From JBOHUC01 sp050733935 (GTDB lineage Bacteria; Eisenbacteria; RBG-16-71-46; DASYSL01), in NCBI GenBank assembly GCA_050733935.1, contig JBOHUC010000077.1, positions 1 through 10,838 of the forward strand: 10,838 nt of DNA, read 5' to 3'. The stretch's first letter is position 1. Each line of letters opens with the position of its first letter. Positions 1-8,023 of this stretch are shown here, piece by piece. The translations under genes and the position numbers were made by a program. The notes beneath the pieces are model-generated. The model had not been told where the DNA came from. It made no database searches and saw only the letters and a list, made by a program, of their open reading frames with translations.

Positions 1-1964
1 CCGGGCCCCAGTACGCACTCCACAGGAACGTCACGCAGCGTCGCGGGGAGTCCGCCGGCGTGGTCCTGGTCCCCGTGGCTTGCGATGACCGCCGAGAGCG
101 CGTGGACGCCGAGCCGCCGAAGGGCCGGAACGACGACGCGCGTGCCCATGTCCTGGCCCGGACGCGCGTCGCCCGCGTCGATGAGCAACGCGCGGCCGTC
201 GGGCAGGCGCGCGAGGATCGCGTCCCCCTGGCCGATGTCGAGCAGCACGAGCTCGAACGTGCCACGCTTCGCGAGCGGCGCGGCGATCAGGATCGCAGCG
301 AGTGCGGCAAGGCCCGCCGCGGTCCATAGCGGAGCGAGCCCGCGGGAGAATTGCGCGAGCCGGCCCAGCGCCCCGGTCACGGCCGCCACCACGAGCGCGA
401 GCACGGCGAGCGCAGACGGCTCCGTGCCGAGCGAACGAAAAGCAAGTGGCGCACGCGCGAGCTCCGACGCCACACGAAGCGTGAGGAGCGCGCCCGCGTC
501 GGCCACGATCCACAAGGCCTGGGCGAGCAGGCCGCCGGAGAGCGATCCAACGGCGAGCGCGAGCACGCCGGCGACGAGGGCCACGTTCGTCACCGGAACG
601 AGAAGCACGTTCGACGCGAGCCCGAGCGCGCTCACGGCCCCGAACTGTGCTGCGATCACGGGCAGCGCAACGAGCTGTGCCGCGATCGTCGTGACGAGGG
701 GCTCGGCCGCCCCACGAACGAGCCTCGCCCACGCCCGCGCGCGGGACCCGGCGGGCGCCCCGGCGAACGCCCCGCCGAGCGCCTCCTCGAGCCGCTCCAT
801 CACCGGTTGCGCGACCGCGAGCAGTCCCCAGGTCGCGAGCACCGAGAGCTGAAATCCCGCATCGAGCGCAAACGCAGGACGGTGCGCGACGAGAAGAAGA
901 ATCGTGAGCGCGAGCGCCTGTTCCGCGCGCACGCGGCGCCCGGCCAGGGCACCCGCTTCGACGAGCGCGGCGGAAACGCCGGCGCGCCAGACCGAGGCTG
1001 ATCCGCCCGCGAGCGCGCAGTAACACGCCCCTGCCGCGAGGCGAAGCAGTGCCGCCCGGCGCCCGCGCAGCCCGGCGAGCTGGAGCGCCTGTCCGATGAG
1101 CGCGAGGACGAGCACGATGTGCATGCCCGAGATCGCAAGCAGATGAAGCGCTCCCGCGCGCCGCAGATCGTCCGAGGCGCCAGGATCGAGCCCGCTCCGA
1201 TCGCCGAGCAGGAATCCGGCGAGGAACGCTCCGGCACGCCCGTGCTCCTGTGCGCGAACGCGTGCGATCAGATGCTCACGCCAGGGCGACAGAGAGCGGG
1301 CACCCACCTCGAGAACGCCCGGACCCCCGCGCACGACGATCGTACCCGGCACGAGGCGCGCGCGGCCCGAGCTCCCGCGCACGGCGTGCCAGCGCCGCTC
1401 GTCGAACCCTCCGGGATTCCGCACCCCGTCGCCCGCCGAGAGATCGACGAGCGCAAGAAAGAGAACCCCGTCGTGGAGTCGCGCCGCAGCCCCCGCAGGG
1501 AGGGTCGCGCACTCGAAGCGGGATCCGCGCGCGAGCTCGAGGGTCGAGCGCTCGATCCGGCAGCGAAACCGGATCGATCCTGGCGTCCGCTCCGGCATGC
1601 CGACCACGCGTGCGGCGACCCAGCCGCGCAGCGCCGTCCCCTCGGCGAGCGCCCGCTCTTCGTGCGCGGCGCGCGTGGCGGCTCCGTGGGCTCCGAACCC
1701 GGCGAGAACGGCCGTGATCGCAACCGCGTTCGCCGCCGTGCGCGCGATCGGCCTGTCTCGCGCGAGGGCGTGCGTTGCGAACGACAGTAGCGTCAGGGCG
1801 GACGCAAGCGCGACCCCGATCGCGACGTGCGAAACCACGTTCGCGCCGGCGCCCGCACCCGCGCCGGCCTCGAACCCGAGCGCTGCGGCGAGAGCGGCGA
1901 ACAGCGCGAGCCGAACCGCCCGCACGGCCCCCTTCGCCCCGGGGACCGCGCACGGCCGGTTCAT
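1..1964 (-). CDS. comEC: ComEC/Rec2 family DNA internalisation channel, C-terminus cut by window edge
   Basis: Inner-membrane protein expected to carry single-stranded DNA across the cytoplasmic membrane during natural transformation. The frame reads open from the ATG at 1964 to the left edge, giving 654 visible residues; family members usually have about 750-850, so the last 100-200 are missing. Seen in order: a hydrophobic N-terminus (about 15-95); a soluble DUF4131/OB-like region (about 100-235); the competence domain with GDRSGL (254-259), LLAISGMH (275-282) and DAGFQLS (368-374) and many hydrophobic helices to about 570; then a metallo-beta-lactamase-like domain with LDIGQGDA (575-582) and an intact HxDxDH motif in SHGDQDHAGG (from 629). 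The ATG has no convincing Shine-Dalgarno sequence. A GTG at 1925 preceded by AAGGGGG is an alternative start. The upstream gene ends at a terminator, so an own promoter is expected, but none is clear. Identity is very secure; the start is not. Confidence 0.95.
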   Translation of the reverse strand, partial: MNRPCAVPGAKGAVRAVRLALFAALAAALGFEAGAGAGAGANVVSHVAIGVALASALTLLSFATHALARDRPIARTAANAVAITAVLAGFGAHGAATRAAHEERALAEGTALRGWVAARVVGMPERTPGSIRFRCRIERSTLELARGSRFECATLPAGAAARLHDGVLFLALVDLSAGDGVRNPGGFDERRWHAVRGSSGRARLVPGTIVVRGGPGVLEVGARSLSPWREHLIARVRAQEHGRAGAFLAGFLLGDRSGLDPGASDDLRRAGALHLLAISGMHIVLVLALIGQALQLAGLRGRRAALLRLAAGACYCALAGGSASVWRAGVSAALVEAGALAGRRVRAEQALALTILLLVAHRPAFALDAGFQLSVLATWGLLAVAQPVMERLEEALGGAFAGAPAGSRARAWARLVRGAAEPLVTTIAAQLVALPVIAAQFGAVSALGLASNVLLVPVTNVALVAGVLALAVGSLSGGLLAQALWIVADAGALLTLRVASELARAPLAFRSLGTEPSALAVLALVVAAVTGALGRLAQFSRGLAPLWTAAGLAALAAILIAAPLAKRGTFELVLLDIGQGDAILARLPDGRALLIDAGDARPGQDMGTRVVVPALRRLGVHALSAVIASHGDQDHAGGLPATLRDVPVECVLGP

Positions 1965-2040
1965 GCACAGGTCCAGAGCACGGATTGGGCCGAGCTGCCC
2001 CGAGCGCCACGAGCGCCGCAAATGCGCGCCGGAAAGCGAA

Positions 2041-2068
2041 ACGGCCCGGGGATCGCTCCCCGGGCCGT
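2041..2068 (-). terminator. Intrinsic terminator after the PEGA-domain gene
   Basis: Perfect 12-bp inverted repeat (ACGGCCCGGGGA / TCCCCGGGCCGT) with a 4-nt loop, 34 bp beyond the stop of the 2103-4304 gene. Read on the minus strand, the stem is followed by TTCGCTTTCC, which is moderately T-rich. The plus-strand side has no T tract, so it is assigned to the minus strand. It separates this gene from comEC. Confidence 0.85.
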
Positions 2069-2102
2069 CCACGACCGTGACGGTTGGTCTACGACATGGG
2101 CG

Positions 2103-4304
2103 CTACGGCACGACCGGCAGCGAGCGCACCTCCGAGAAGTACTCTTCGCCTTCGCGGGTCTTGATCGCGACGTAGTAGGAGGCGCCACCTCCCGCCTTGA
2201 GTCCTGCGGTGGGGAGAGTGATCGTGCCGCGCGTACGGCCCTCGATCTGAATGATCAAGAGCGCGAGGCGCTCGAACTCCCCGCCGTCCTTCCTCCACCA
2301 CAGCCACATCTCGCGCACCGGGAGCGGAACCTCCGCCGCGAGCGCAACCGTGAGCATGTGCGGCTTTGCGAGTGAGAGACGCGCGGGCGGATCGAACGCG
2401 ACCCAGGGCTCGGCCGGACGACCGAACTGCGTGCTCGCAAAGTAGCGGCCGCCGGCCTGGACTTCGATGAGGTGCACGGGCGAAGGACCGTCGCCGGATC
2501 GAATGCGGACCGAGTGCGGGCCGGGATCGAGCTTCAAGTCCGTGGGCGTCACGCCCGCCTGCGCCCCGTCGACGAACACTGCCGCACCGTCCACGTCCTC
2601 CACGCCCTCCGACGTCACGCGCTCTGCGCGCGCGGTGACGAGGCCGTACGGCGGTACGCGCACGGGCTCCGCCGTCACGCGCGTGGACTGTCCGGACTTG
2701 ATCTGAACCTCTTCCTCCCACGGCCGCACACCCGCGCCGCTGAACGAGAGGCGATGACGACCGACAGGCACGTCGTCCTTCCAGAGGGGAAGCGCGCCCC
2801 AGGGCCGGCCGTCGAACGCGACCGAGACCGCGGCCGACGTATCCGAGCTCGCAAGCCCGAGCGATCCGACCCATTCCACCGAACGCTCGATCTTTTGATC
2901 GCGTTTCCCTTCGACGCTGAAGAGGGAGTTCGCGTACTCGCCGTACGCGAGCTCGATGCGATGGGCACCCGGCTCGAGAGGCACGTCGAGCGGCGTCTTC
3001 CCGGGCACGAGCTCGCCGTCGACCCGCACGGTGGCCCCGGCCGGGGACGTCGTGATCGCGAGCGTGTAGCGACCGACGACCGCGCGCGCGATTGGCTCGC
3101 GCGCGATCACGAAAGCCCCCACGGTCGCGATCACGAGCGCGGCCCCGATCGCAAGCCCGACGCGCCCGCGCAGGAACGCGGGCCAGCGGAAGGAAGCCGC
3201 GGACCATCGGGGCAGAGGCAGGGCCAGGGGACGCCGGGCACGCGGGGCCGGCGAAGCGACGCGCGCCGCAGCGGGCGCCGGCTTCGGCCTGCGCGGGGCG
3301 CGCGCGGGCTCCGGCGTCTCGAGCAGCCCGGTCGCAGCTGAGTCCGCGTCGGCCTTGATCTTCTCCGGCAGCGCGAGCGTTTCGTCAGCGACCGGGACCG
3401 CAACCGAAGCCTCTACGGGTTCGACGAGGGACAGACCGCGCTCCTGTGCGCGCTCCCGCGCACGCTCGCGCTTCCGCCGACGACGGCGCGCGGAGCGGCT
3501 CTCGCCTTGACGTTCGCGGTGAATCGCCGGTGCGGGAGACTGCGCCGTGTCGTCCACGAGGTCGTCGTCCACGAGGTCGCCGTCCTCGAGAGGCGCGTCG
3601 AGCGTCGGGTCCTCGGAAGACAGGACAGCGAGCGACATGTCGTCTTCGGCGCCCGTGTCGGCGCCCGTGTCGCCGTCCGTGTCTTCGGGCTCCACCGTGG
3701 TCGCATTCGCAGCCGGGCTCGCTCCCCCGCCTTCGACGGTTCCGAACGACGGACGGTAGTGAACGGCTAGCGCCGGGTCGGAGAGCCCGATGCGCCACGC
3801 CTCGGCGGCATCGAGCTCCATCCAGTTGAGCCCGGAGCCGCGTCCCCACTCGTGCCACAGAAAAGGCAGGGGCGAACCCGTGAGCTGTTCGAGTTGCGCA
3901 TCGCATCCGGCCGCCACCGCCCACACCCGGTCCTCGTGCGAGACGAGTCCGAACAGAAGGGGCGGACGGCCCGCGCACCAGGGCCCCCAGAGCGCCGAGC
4001 GCACGAACGCGAGCCCGGTGAGGAGCTGCTGAAGTGCGGTCGGAATGACGGCCCCCGAAGGCGATGCCGGCCCGGACGTGGGCTCGAGTGACTGACGTTC
4101 CAAATCGATCAGCGAATCGATCGCCGACTCGGGCAGAAATTCGTTTCCAACCACCCATGCGTGGAGGAAATCCGACCGGTGGGCGGCCACCCCGTGACCA
4201 CCGTGACCGGTCAGTGCAAGACGGTCGGAGGATGGCCGGGGTGCACGCTTCCCCGCCGTACCCGGGAGTCGTTCGTCGCTTGCGAAATCAGATGAAGGGT
4301 TCAC
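2103..4304 (-). CDS. PEGA-domain single-span membrane protein with unassigned N-terminal region
   Basis: 733-residue protein, probably anchored in the inner membrane with its C-terminal half outside the cytoplasm. No signal peptide is seen. Layout: an N-terminal region (about 40-190, rich in Trp and Leu) that I cannot assign; an acidic low-complexity stretch (about 203-253) with short repeats; an Arg-rich segment (264-290); a Pro/Ala linker; one membrane helix at about 381-401 with basic residues before it (N-in, C-out). Then a clear PEGA domain (412-475, with SPAGATVRVDG and the PGKTPLDVPLEPGAHRI stretch), a weaker PEGA-like repeat (about 482-547) and another (about 554-615, VFVDGAQAGVTPTDL). 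A C-terminal beta-rich domain (about 636-733) contains WLWWRKDGGEF and ASYYVAIKTREGEEYF, resembling Ig-like domains of other envelope proteins. The GTG start has AAAGGG six bases upstream. It is divergent from the mltD-like gene. PEGA domains are thought to contact surface or cell-wall material; a structural or sensing role is inference. Confidence 0.85.
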   Translation of the reverse strand: MNPSSDFASDERLPGTAGKRAPRPSSDRLALTGHGGHGVAAHRSDFLHAWVVGNEFLPESAIDSLIDLERQSLEPTSGPASPSGAVIPTALQQLLTGLAFVRSALWGPWCAGRPPLLFGLVSHEDRVWAVAAGCDAQLEQLTGSPLPFLWHEWGRGSGLNWMELDAAEAWRIGLSDPALAVHYRPSFGTVEGGGASPAANATTVEPEDTDGDTGADTGAEDDMSLAVLSSEDPTLDAPLEDGDLVDDDLVDDTAQSPAPAIHRERQGESRSARRRRRKRERARERAQERGLSLVEPVEASVAVPVADETLALPEKIKADADSAATGLLETPEPARAPRRPKPAPAAARVASPAPRARRPLALPLPRWSAASFRWPAFLRGRVGLAIGAALVIATVGAFVIAREPIARAVVGRYTLAITTSPAGATVRVDGELVPGKTPLDVPLEPGAHRIELAYGEYANSLFSVEGKRDQKIERSVEWVGSLGLASSDTSAAVSVAFDGRPWGALPLWKDDVPVGRHRLSFSGAGVRPWEEEVQIKSGQSTRVTAEPVRVPPYGLVTARAERVTSEGVEDVDGAAVFVDGAQAGVTPTDLKLDPGPHSVRIRSGDGPSPVHLIEVQAGGRYFASTQFGRPAEPWVAFDPPARLSLAKPHMLTVALAAEVPLPVREMWLWWRKDGGEFERLALLIIQIEGRTRGTITLPTAGLKAGGGASYYVAIKTREGEEYFSEVRSLPVVP
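3550..3579 (-). repeat. 15-bp tandem repeat coding for DLVDD twice
   Basis: Two perfect copies of TCGTCCACGAGGTCG (plus strand), inside the acidic linker of the PEGA-domain gene. They encode DLVDD-DLVDD and look like recent in-frame slippage. Confidence 0.8.
3648..3683 (-). repeat. 12-bp tandem repeat coding for an acidic Asp-Thr-Gly run
   Basis: Two perfect copies of GGCGCCCGTGTC (plus strand) and a third diverged copy, GCCGTCCGTGTC. They encode the DTDGDTGADTGA run of the acidic linker. The unit length is a multiple of three, so copy changes would keep the reading frame. Confidence 0.75.
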
Positions 4305-4398
4305 GGTAAGCCCTTTTTGGTTTATGCTTTGTGCCTCAGAGTGGCCTGTCTCATCCGCCCCTGCGGCATGCTTCGTGCTCTTTCGTCTCCGTCGTGCA

Positions 4399-4422
4399 GC
4401 CGGCCCGGATCACGGGGCCGGC
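4399..4422. promoter_or_regulatory. Hairpin or operator-like inverted repeat in the divergent intergenic region
   Basis: Perfect 8-bp arms GCCGGCCC / GGGCCGGC around an 8-nt spacer. A further TGCA lies on each side (4395-4398 and 4425-4428), offset by two bases. It sits between the diverging PEGA and mltD-like genes, upstream of the proposed mltD promoter. No T tract follows on either strand, so it is not a normal terminator. An operator or a leader hairpin is possible; function is inferred from position only. Confidence 0.45.
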
Positions 4423-4454
4423 GGTGCATCGACGACGGATCCCGCGGCCCTTCC

Positions 4455-4483
4455 TTGCAAATCGCAAGCCGGGCCCATAGACT
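4455..4483 (+). promoter_or_regulatory. Candidate sigma70-type promoter for the mltD-like gene
   Basis: TTGCAA (4455-4460) and TAGACT (4478-4483) are separated by 17 bp, the ideal spacing, with four of six consensus matches in each box. It lies about 60 bp upstream of the start codon. A small inverted repeat, CTTGC-AAATC-GCAAG (4454-4468), overlaps the -35 box. Predicted by eye only. Confidence 0.5.
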
Positions 4484-4528
4484 GCCGACGGTTTGCGGCG
4501 CCTTACGTGGCCCCGCGCCCCGGCACGA

Positions 4529-4535
4529 GGGAGGA
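4529..4535 (+). promoter_or_regulatory. Ribosome binding site that fixes the mltD-like start
   Basis: GGGAGGA lies six bases before the ATG at 4542. It rules for this start over the upstream in-frame start at 4317, and the resulting protein begins with a proper signal peptide. Confidence 0.85.
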
Positions 4536-4541
4536 CCACGG

Positions 4542-6689
4542 ATGAGGCAAGCCTGGCTCCGGTACTCCTGTAGCCTCCTGCTGGCCGCCACGCTCGTCGT
4601 GGCGGGCGCCTCATCTTCTTCCGCCGCCACCCCTTCCAAGAAAAAGCGCTCCACCCGATCGACCACGTCCGCGGCCACGGCGCCGGATGATTTCAATGCC
4701 GGTCGCGCGCTGCTCGAGTGCCAGGACGCGTTTGCGACCGCCCGCAAGCACTTCTCCGCGAAGCGGAACGACGAGGCCATCGACGTGCTCGACGAGGTCA
4801 TCGTCGACCTCAACACGGCCATCGTCTCGACGAAGGACAAGCGCATCCGCTCGTCGCTCGGCGACCTGCTCAGGAAGTCGGGAAGCCTCAAGCTTGCAGC
4901 GCAAAATGCACGCGCGAAAACCGCAAGCCCCGGCGGCACCGCGGCGGCCGCCGGATCGACGACCGCCCCGCTCGCCTCGAGCGGCGCAACCTCGACCGCC
5001 GGTCCGGCCGCGAACACGCCCGTCGCTCCGGACCCGGCCGCGACTCTTGCGACCGAATCCGCCACGACGACCGTGTCGGGATCGTCCTCGAGCGCGACAC
5101 CGCCTTTCGCCCCGCCGACGCTCGGTCCCGTCGCGCCCGTCGCACCGTTCGCACCCGTCACGCCGGGCGCGTCCGATGCGCCCGCCGTGTCCGCGGCGAA
5201 CGAGAGCACCGCGGTCGCTTCGAGTGTGCCGTTCGTCCCCCCCGCTCCGGCGTCCGGGATTCCGCTCAAGACCGAAGAGGAGCTCGACGAGGCCTCGCTC
5301 GCACAGCCTGCGGTCGAAGACGATCCGAACGCGATCGCGATCGAATCGCACCCGCGGGTGGACAAGTGGCTCGACTACTTCACTGGCCGCGGCCGTCCCG
5401 CGTTCGAGCGCTGGCTCGTCCGCTCCGGGCTCTACATGGACTGGATGAAGGGGATCCTCGAGCGCGAAGGCGTGCCGACCGATCTCGTCCATCTCGTCTT
5501 CGTCGAAAGCGGATTCAATCCGCACGCGCGTTCGTACGCGTCTGCGGTCGGACCCTGGCAGTTCATCCGCGGGACGGCCCGCCTGTTCGGCCTGACCGTG
5601 AACTCGTGGGTGGACGAACGAAAGGATCCGGAAGCCTCGACCGTCGCCGCGGCGCGCTACCTCAAGCATCTGCACGGGCTCTTCAATTCGTGGCCCCTCG
5701 CCCTCGCGTCGTACAACGCGGGCGAGGGCGCGGTGATCAACGCCATCAAGCGCCAGGGCACGAAGGATTTCTGGTCGCTTCGCCTGCCGCAGCAGACGAA
5801 GGACTACGTGCCGAAGTTCATGGCCGTGCTCGCGATCTCGCGCGACCCCGCGCGTTACGGCTTCGACACCGTGACGCTCGAGCAGCCCATGCAGTACGAC
5901 GAAGTCACGATCCCGGGCCCGGTCGACCTGCGGGCGCTGGCCGACGCATGCGCGGCGGACGTCGAGACGATCCGCCTCCTCAATCCTTCGATCCTCCGAA
6001 ACGCGGCGCCCGCCAAGGACGACCAGGTCACGATTCGCGTGCCGGATGGCTCAGGCGACAAGCTGCTCGCGAGCCTCGCGGACGGATCGCTCCAGCTCCC
6101 GAAGGTCGAGACTCCCGCCGATCCGATCGTGCTGCGCCACAAGGTGCGGCGCGGCGAGAGCCTCAAGTCGCTGAGCCTCAAGTACGGCGTGTCGGCGAAG
6201 AAGATCGCGCGCTACAACCGCATCGGGCGGAAGTCGCGCCTCAAGGTGGGCCGGACGATTCTGATTCCGCAGCACGACGCGGCGGTTCGGACGAGCCGGT
6301 CTGCGTCGAAGGTCGCCGCTTCGGCGCCCTCGCCCGCCGCTGCGCCCGGGGCCAACGGGACGAGCGCCCCGAACGGAACGACCGGAACGAGCGGCACGAG
6401 TGTCGCGGGTCTCGCGGACGGTGCGAGCGTTGCAGCCGGAACGAATGAGGCTGGCGTCACGAGCGCTCAAGGCGGTCTCGAGAGCGGAGTCGGAGTCGGA
6501 GCCGGCAGCGAAGACCGTATCGAGAACGTCCCCGCGACGCGCACGATCCGCGTGCGCAAAGGCCAGACGCTTTCGGGAATCGCGGCCGCCCACGGCACGA
6601 CCGTGAGCGAGCTGCGCGAGCTCAACGGGCTTTCGAAGCGCTCGATCGTGAAAGCCGGTCAGCGCCTCAAGGTGCCGCGCGCAGGTTGA
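4542..6689 (+). CDS. mltD: MltD-like membrane-bound/secreted lytic murein transglycosylase with two LysM domains
   Basis: 715-residue exported enzyme expected to cleave the MurNAc-GlcNAc bond of peptidoglycan, forming 1,6-anhydroMurNAc ends. It starts with a signal peptide (1-28, hydrophobic core LLLAATLVVAGA, cleavage near SSSA-A). There is no lipobox Cys, unlike the E. coli MltD lipoprotein. Next come a short helical region (about 49-125), a long Ala/Pro/Thr/Ser linker (about 125-245), and the SLT (GH23) domain at about 303-435. The catalytic Glu is E322 in VESGFNPHA, followed by SAVGPWQFI, ASYNAGEGAV and the MltD-typical FWSLRLPQQTKDYVPK. A degenerate LysM-like region follows (about 460-508, ending near DGSGDKLL), then LysM 1 (531-577), a Gly/Thr/Ser-rich linker, and LysM 2 (668-713). 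E. coli MltD has about 450 residues; the extra length is mostly linker. It is divergent from the PEGA gene, and its last 23 bp overlap the glgC end on the other strand. Confidence 0.95.
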   Translation: MRQAWLRYSCSLLLAATLVVAGASSSSAATPSKKKRSTRSTTSAATAPDDFNAGRALLECQDAFATARKHFSAKRNDEAIDVLDEVIVDLNTAIVSTKDKRIRSSLGDLLRKSGSLKLAAQNARAKTASPGGTAAAAGSTTAPLASSGATSTAGPAANTPVAPDPAATLATESATTTVSGSSSSATPPFAPPTLGPVAPVAPFAPVTPGASDAPAVSAANESTAVASSVPFVPPAPASGIPLKTEEELDEASLAQPAVEDDPNAIAIESHPRVDKWLDYFTGRGRPAFERWLVRSGLYMDWMKGILEREGVPTDLVHLVFVESGFNPHARSYASAVGPWQFIRGTARLFGLTVNSWVDERKDPEASTVAAARYLKHLHGLFNSWPLALASYNAGEGAVINAIKRQGTKDFWSLRLPQQTKDYVPKFMAVLAISRDPARYGFDTVTLEQPMQYDEVTIPGPVDLRALADACAADVETIRLLNPSILRNAAPAKDDQVTIRVPDGSGDKLLASLADGSLQLPKVETPADPIVLRHKVRRGESLKSLSLKYGVSAKKIARYNRIGRKSRLKVGRTILIPQHDAAVRTSRSASKVAASAPSPAAAPGANGTSAPNGTTGTSGTSVAGLADGASVAAGTNEAGVTSAQGGLESGVGVGAGSEDRIENVPATRTIRVRKGQTLSGIAAAHGTTVSELRELNGLSKRSIVKAGQRLKVPRAG

Positions 6690-8010
6690 CGCCCGCCGCG
6701 GGCTCGTGCCCGTGGATGAGCGACATCTTCGGGCCGCTCGGCGCCACCCAGTCGCCGTCCGCGACGCTTCCCGGACAATCCTCCTCCACCACATCCGGAT
6801 CGATCCGGCAGTTCCGTCCGATCGCGATGCCCTCGGGCAGCCGCGCGCCCCGGCCGAGGATCGTGAGCCCGCTCGCGAGGTGCTCGGGGCAAATTCGGCT
6901 CTTCGGAATCCCGGGCTCCGCCGGTCCCCCGACCTTCGCGCCCGCCCCGATCACGGCCTGCTTGTCGGCGATCACGTTCCGCACCACCGCCCCGCGCAGA
7001 ACCCGCGTGCCGTGCATGAGGATCGAGTCCTGCACCACCGCCTCGGGCTCGATCACGACTCCCGGGAACAGGATCGATCGCGCCACCGTCCCGTCCACGC
7101 GCACTCCGTTCGCCGCGAGCGTCTGCGCGAGCGAAGCGCCGGCACCGACTTTGACCGGCGGCAGATCGAGGCTCACGGTGTGGATGATCCACTCCGGATC
7201 CGCGAGCTCGATCGGAGGGCGTGAGGACAGGAGCTCCATGTTCGCACGGTAGAACGAATCGAGCGTCCCCACGTCCTGCCAGTACTGCGGGAACAGGTGG
7301 GCGTAGATCTCGACCCCGCGCGCGAGGAAGCGCGGGAATAGATCCTTGCCGAAGTCGTGCTCGCTCTCCGGAATCTCCGCGTCCTCGGCGAGTGCCATCT
7401 CGAGCACATCGCGCCGGAACAGGTAGACGCCCATGGACGCGAACGTCGTCCGCGCCGTGCCGGCCGGCGGCTTCTCCTGGAACCCGACCACGCGCCCGCG
7501 CGGGTCAAGCTCGACGATCCCGAACTGGTCGGTCAGGTGCTCGGGCACGGTCGTGACCGCGAGGGTGACGGCCGCCCGCCGGTCGCGATGGAACTCGTAC
7601 ATCGGGTCGTAGTCCATCTTGTAGATGTGATCGCCCGACAGCACGAGCACGTCCTCGCTGCGGCGCCTACGAATGTGCACCAGGTTCTGGTACACCGCAT
7701 CGGCCGTGCCGCGGTACCAGTCGTTCTCCTCGCTCCCCTGAAACGGCTGGAGGATCGTGACCCCGCCGCGGTTTCGGTCGAGGTCCCAGGGCCGTCCGCT
7801 CCCGATGTGATCGCGCAGCGATCCGGGCTTGTACTGGGTGAGCACACCAACGTCGAAGATCCCCGAGTTCACACAGTTCGAGAGCGTGAAGTCGATGATG
7901 CGGTACTTGCCGCCGAACGGAACGGCCGGCTTCGCGCGCTTCTCCGAGAGGAGGCACAGGCGCGAGCCGAGCCCTCCCGCGAGCAGGAACGCGTAGCGCT
8001 CCGCGCTCAT
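6667..8010 (-). CDS. glgC: Glucose-1-phosphate adenylyltransferase, catalytic-type copy
   Basis: 447-residue cytoplasmic ADP-glucose pyrophosphorylase: ATP + glucose-1-phosphate give ADP-glucose + PPi, the committed step of bacterial glycogen synthesis. Length fits the family (E. coli about 431). The N-terminal nucleotidyltransferase domain (about 5-270) has the GGLGSRL loop with Arg17, KRAKPAVPFGGKYRIIDF with Lys27, the catalytic Asp127 in SGDHIYKMDY, and Lys180 in FQEKP, the glucose-1-phosphate contact. YWQDVGTLDSFYRAN (243-257) is also typical. The C-terminal part (about 290-447) is a left-handed beta-helix of hexapeptide repeats. The ATG at 8010 is chosen because the family motif follows directly and GAGGG precedes it by five bases; an in-frame extension to 8136 would run into the upstream gene. 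It lies 13 bp after the second glgC paralogue, so the two are almost surely one operon. No glgA, glgB or glgP is in the window. Confidence 0.96.
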   Translation of the reverse strand: MSAERYAFLLAGGLGSRLCLLSEKRAKPAVPFGGKYRIIDFTLSNCVNSGIFDVGVLTQYKPGSLRDHIGSGRPWDLDRNRGGVTILQPFQGSEENDWYRGTADAVYQNLVHIRRRRSEDVLVLSGDHIYKMDYDPMYEFHRDRRAAVTLAVTTVPEHLTDQFGIVELDPRGRVVGFQEKPPAGTARTTFASMGVYLFRRDVLEMALAEDAEIPESEHDFGKDLFPRFLARGVEIYAHLFPQYWQDVGTLDSFYRANMELLSSRPPIELADPEWIIHTVSLDLPPVKVGAGASLAQTLAANGVRVDGTVARSILFPGVVIEPEAVVQDSILMHGTRVLRGAVVRNVIADKQAVIGAGAKVGGPAEPGIPKSRICPEHLASGLTILGRGARLPEGIAIGRNCRIDPDVVEEDCPGSVADGDWVAPSGPKMSLIHGHEPAAGVNLRAAP

Positions 8011-8023
8011 CGTGCCCTCGTGC

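Noticed and set aside
1276..2010. A 244-codon minus-strand frame starting with GTG at 2010.
   Set aside because: It overlaps the comEC N-terminus in another frame and is Arg/Gly/Ala-rich noise. The comEC frame continues into clear family motifs.
3648..3710. Calcium-binding (dockerin or thrombospondin type 3-like) motif in the DTDGDTGADTGAEDD run.
   Set aside because: The spacing does not follow the DxDxDG loop through repeated units, the run lies on the predicted cytoplasmic side, and simple 12-bp slippage explains it.
4321..4326. CATAAA on the minus strand as the -10 box of the PEGA-domain gene.
   Set aside because: No acceptable -35 box lies 16-18 bp upstream, and transcription would start inside the ribosome binding site.
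4317..4541. 75-residue N-terminal extension of the mltD-like protein.
   Set aside because: It has no ribosome binding site, would place the signal peptide internally, and covers the proposed promoter. The ATG at 4542 has an excellent GGGAGGA.
4718..6448. A 576-codon open frame on the plus strand, shifted relative to mltD.
   Set aside because: It is Arg-rich without motifs, while the mltD frame over the same bases has a signal peptide, SLT and LysM domains.
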